NCBI GenBank assembly: GCA_021397835.1 | Contig: JAJFZO010000034.1 | Coordinates: forward strand, 684,501 to 748,500 | DNA length: 64,000 nt | From: Moringa oleifera | Taxonomy: Eukaryota > Streptophyta > Magnoliopsida > Brassicales > Moringaceae | Direction of reading: 5' to 3' | Part shown: positions 61,202-64,000 of the stretch, one piece after another | Layout: each line of letters begins with the position of its first letter | Position numbering within the stretch: the first letter of the stretch is position 1 | Made by a program: the position numbers and the translations under genes | The notes under the pieces: model-generated | The model's input: only the letters and a program-made list of their open reading frames with translations | What the model was told of the DNA's origin: nothing | Databases searched by the model: none

Positions 61202-63366
61202 CTACTTCTGATCAGAAGAACCCACCGAAATCCAATATTGATGCGAGAGGGTGGTTGCTTCCTCCTCTTGTCGGTCCTGCTGCCCTTGCTCATTGCCGCT
61301 CACGAAGTAAGATTCAGTGGGATTGTTTTTGAATACCCTCTGCGCCAACTCGGCTCTTTGTGGCCCGAACGACAGCTCCAGCGCCTCTCTCTCCAGTTGA
61401 TTCATTATGTTGTTTTGCCCTTCATTCAGCAATGGATAACCAGTCAGTTGAATAGAGGCAAAGTCGTGTGTGATATTTTTACGGTGCATGTCACTGTCGG
61501 GAATATCTTTGCTTACCTGCGAGGAAGTTCCTTTCGTTGTTTTGGGCTCTCAGTCCGAACCCGAGTGCCCGGAAATCCTCTGTGGCAAAAACTGCCACCG
61601 GGTGGCCTACAGGGATTATGAAGACGTCGCCGGCTGAGACCTCTGAGCTGATCCTCATTATTTGTCCCTGGCCCTGCTGTCCGCCGCCTTGCTGCTGCAT
61701 GGCGACATGAGGGCAAGCCATCTCAAAGCGTGCAAGCCCGTCTCTGACGAACACAATAAACGTAGCCTTTGAGTTGAAGTGAGGCACAAAGATTGATCCC
61801 TGCAAAATAGGAAGCCCTTATTTCGTACTACGAAGCTATGCACACATAAGAAGAGAAGAACGTTGGAGTTGTGATCTTTAATGGTGTTAGTAGTTGACTT
61901 AATTACCTGCGTCATGTTGGTGAAGGATACGGAGACATCCATAGGCTGAAGTTGCGGGAATTCATCGCCAGGACAAGCCTCGTGGAAATGCCCGAACTGG
62001 CTGGAGTAAGTAGGCTTTTGGCTGAAAATATTAAACGGACCCATGGATTTCTGGATTCGATGTCTGGATGAAGAAGCATGATCTCTCCATGACCTGAGCA
62101 GTTCCGGTGAGGCTTGTCGGATTATGCTTCTCTGCTGAATCCCAAAGAGGTTGTCTATCTGCTGCTTCGGTGTCTGTTTATAAGCAAACAAAGATCATAA
62201 TAACCAACTCCAATTACGCAGCAGCATTCCGAGTAATTATACAAACATGAATGGCATCAGAACATATGAGTTTAGAATTTAACCAACTAAAAACGATAAT
62301 TGAAAGCTTACATTTAGAGAACTCTGTAGGATATAATCGGGGAGGACACTGTAATAAGACTGCTGATCCGCACCTCCAGTAGCGAAGAACTCCTGTGACA
62401 AAACAAGTTCAAAATTTATATACCCATCAGTTTAAACTTTCCAAATGATAGTTCCAACTTCTACAAGAACAAGTTGATTACCACAAACTGGCCAGGGGTG
62501 TTAACTGGCTGGACTAGCTTGGCTATTTGGAGCTGCTCGTGGTTATCATGGTTAGACAAGTAGACAGTAGCCCCAGCAGGTACCCTAACCACATGACCAC
62601 ATTGTACGTTGAAAGTCGTTCTTCCTTCTTGGCAAACAAGACCTATGGTCCCTCTTCCTGCCATTGAAGAAGTAATTATATGGTCATATTTCATTCAGTT
62701 GGTAGGTAATGAGTATTAATATTGCAGATTTCAAAGCCTGTGTGTTGAGAGGTCACCTCTTACGACTACAAGAATAGAGGCACTATCGCAATGGTGTGGC
62801 ACCACAAATGTGTTGGGATTCACCGTCAAGGTGGCAAAACGGTAGTTTTCGATGCCGTGGAAGAGCTGAGACTGCTCAGTGAATCTTGGTAAGACCCTGA
62901 AGGCTCCATGCTGGGACTTGTGTCGGACTCGGAACCTCTGTGAGGGGAAGAAGTAAGGATTCTGCGTATCGATGTTCTCTACATCTCTCTCACTTTGTTG
63001 TGATTGCTGTCCCTGCTGCCGGCACCTCTGCAGGCACTGCTGCTGCCCCGTCTGCTGCCTCCGGCACTGCGCCTGGCACTGCCTGATTCTTTGCTGCTCC
63101 AATTGTTGCTTGCAAGCTCTCTGGCACTGCTGCTGTTGTTTTGGGTCTCGTTCTTCCTTCCGGCAGCGTTGGCGGCACTGTCGGTATTGACGCTGAGGAC
63201 TCACCTGCTGGTTCCAATCACTCTTATCAGCTAAGTCCCACTCCCACTCCCACCACTCGCTCTCCAGCTCCTCCTCGTCAAATGTCTCACCCCAACAAAG
63301 CAACCCAGAGGACAACACGAGAAAGACCAGGAATAGTAGCAGAGAAAGCTTGGGCTTGATCGACAT
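61202..63366 (-). CDS. Vicilin-like 7S seed storage protein with N-terminal Cys-hairpin (MiAMP2-type) repeats
   Basis: Six exons, 62757-63366, 62482-62657, 62312-62392, 61907-62173, 61517-61799 and 61202-61419, all in phase, encode 544 aa. A signal peptide (LSLLLFLVFLVLSSGLLCWG) leads to an acidic, Trp-rich patch (ESEWWEWEWD). A Gln/Arg-rich region follows with two C-X3-C...C-X3-C hairpins (CRQRC...CQRAC and CQAQC...CLQRC). Two cupin barrels then form the storage domain (NPYFFPSQRF, PHHCDSASILVV, GRGTIGLV; then FNIFSQKPTYSS, GSIFVPHFNSKATF, FIIPVGHPVAVFA). In Macadamia MiAMP2-type precursors these hairpins are released as antimicrobial peptides. The last acceptor (TGAATGAAG) is the weakest and was picked because it keeps phase and the family sequence. 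By position it matches Arabidopsis At3g22640 (PAP85). Related nut vicilins are food allergens. Confidence 0.94.
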
Positions 63367-64000
63367 GGTTGATTACTACAAATCAGGCTTACCTCTGTTG
63401 GGTTGATGATTTCGCACAAGAGACTCACGTCTTTATAGAAGCCGGCCGAAGGCTACTCATTTGGACACGCATTAAATTAGTGCAACATGCAAGGTGACGA
63501 GTGTCGGGCTTCCCCATCTCGACGTCACCCTTCACATGCTGCAATGACACGTTCAAACTTTCTGTATCATATAGGCTTCTTCTCTTGCCTTAATTCTTCT
63601 GATTCGATCTCGAATTATGTGGCAAAGCAAGTGTGGCATGTAGACTGAGTTTTGCTCAGCTAGTGAGCCAATTCACCAGTTGAGCTCGTCCATGCATGCA
63701 GGACAACTGAGTGTACACTTGTTGACGTGCATGCAATGGAACTCATAGGAAATAGGGACCAAAATGAATCGTGTGGGGGGAGCGACAGTGAGTGAACTCG
63801 GTCCGAGTCACTGGTCTAGTGCGTAATGACGCAGGAGCCAGGAACTATTTGTTGAGTTTTATCGAGTCGTGGACCGGTTCACTGGTTATACTAGTTGATA
63901 GGTCTCTTACGTGGAGGGACAGGTGTCAGTTCCTCGAATAAGGTGTACACTTGTTAAGGAGGATGTGCAAATCCCTTTGTGCTCTTTGGTACTCATCCAT
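63367..64000 (-). promoter_or_regulatory. Seed-type promoter of the vicilin gene
   Basis: TATA box TATAAAG on the minus strand (63431-63437), 65 bp before the ATG. RY motifs, bound by ABI3/FUS3-type B3 factors, are at 63691-63698 (CATGCATG) and 63728-63735 (TGCATGCA), with CATGCA at 63487. ACGTG cores occur around 63724-63730 and elsewhere. The set is typical of embryo-specific storage-protein promoters. No gene was seen on the plus strand. Confidence 0.7.

Noticed and set aside
62972..63359. Plus-strand Cys/Leu-rich frames
   Set aside because: Antisense of the Gln/Arg/Cys repeats of vicilin exon 1.
1..64000. CRISPR arrays, operons, ribosome binding sites, phage or plasmid features
   Set aside because: The window is plant nuclear DNA with spliced genes. 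No regularly spaced repeats were present.
1..64000. Known conserved miRNA precursors (such as miR156, 160, 164, 166, 172, 319, 390, 396, 399)
   Set aside because: Mature sequences were looked for by eye on both strands and none was found. A covariance or hairpin search was not possible.

Overview
The window is nuclear DNA from a flowering plant, almost certainly a eudicot. The evidence is GT-AG introns inside recognisable plant-only families (a DYW-class PPR protein, an FLZ zinc finger, DUF1677, GPI-anchored lipid transfer proteins, a vicilin), intergenic DNA of about 80% A+T, and a nuclear tRNA-Arg. All exon joins below were read by eye from splice signals, reading-phase agreement and remembered family sequences. 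No alignment, transcript or database search was run.

Layout. 1.1-8.5 kb holds a conserved unknown gene (-) divergent from a PPR-DYW editing factor (+), then a second conserved unknown gene (-). 8.5-18.3 kb is gene-poor, with a decayed coding remnant and a DUF1677 gene (-). 18.3-27 kb has a nine-exon chloroplast folate-biopterin transporter (-) and an FLZ zinc-finger gene (-) whose spliced leader contains a well-placed uORF. 27-34.8 kb is AT-rich and holds only tRNA-Arg(UCU). 34.8-38.9 kb has a divergent GNAT pair, one member broken by a single stop, and CDC73/PHP (+). 39.9-46.3 kb is a cluster of four GPI-anchored lipid-transfer genes. 46.7-56.3 kb has the silencing helicase SDE3 (-) and proteasome subunit PBD (-). 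58-63.4 kb has two small secreted Cys-rich peptide genes and a vicilin with Cys-hairpin repeats (-), preceded by RY seed motifs.

The order DUF1677, FLZ, GNAT, CDC73, LTPG cluster, PBD, vicilin matches what I remember of Arabidopsis At3g22540-At3g22640. The PPR, DUF1677, LTPG and PBD genes also recall At4g14800-At4g14820. The window therefore looks like an ancestral single-copy version of a segment duplicated in Arabidopsis, with SDE3 and the small Cys-rich genes as the main differences.

The genes do not form one pathway. Shared themes are RNA control (PPR, SDE3, CDC73), cell-surface lipid transfer (LTPGs), and seed or defence peptides (the 58-63 kb block).
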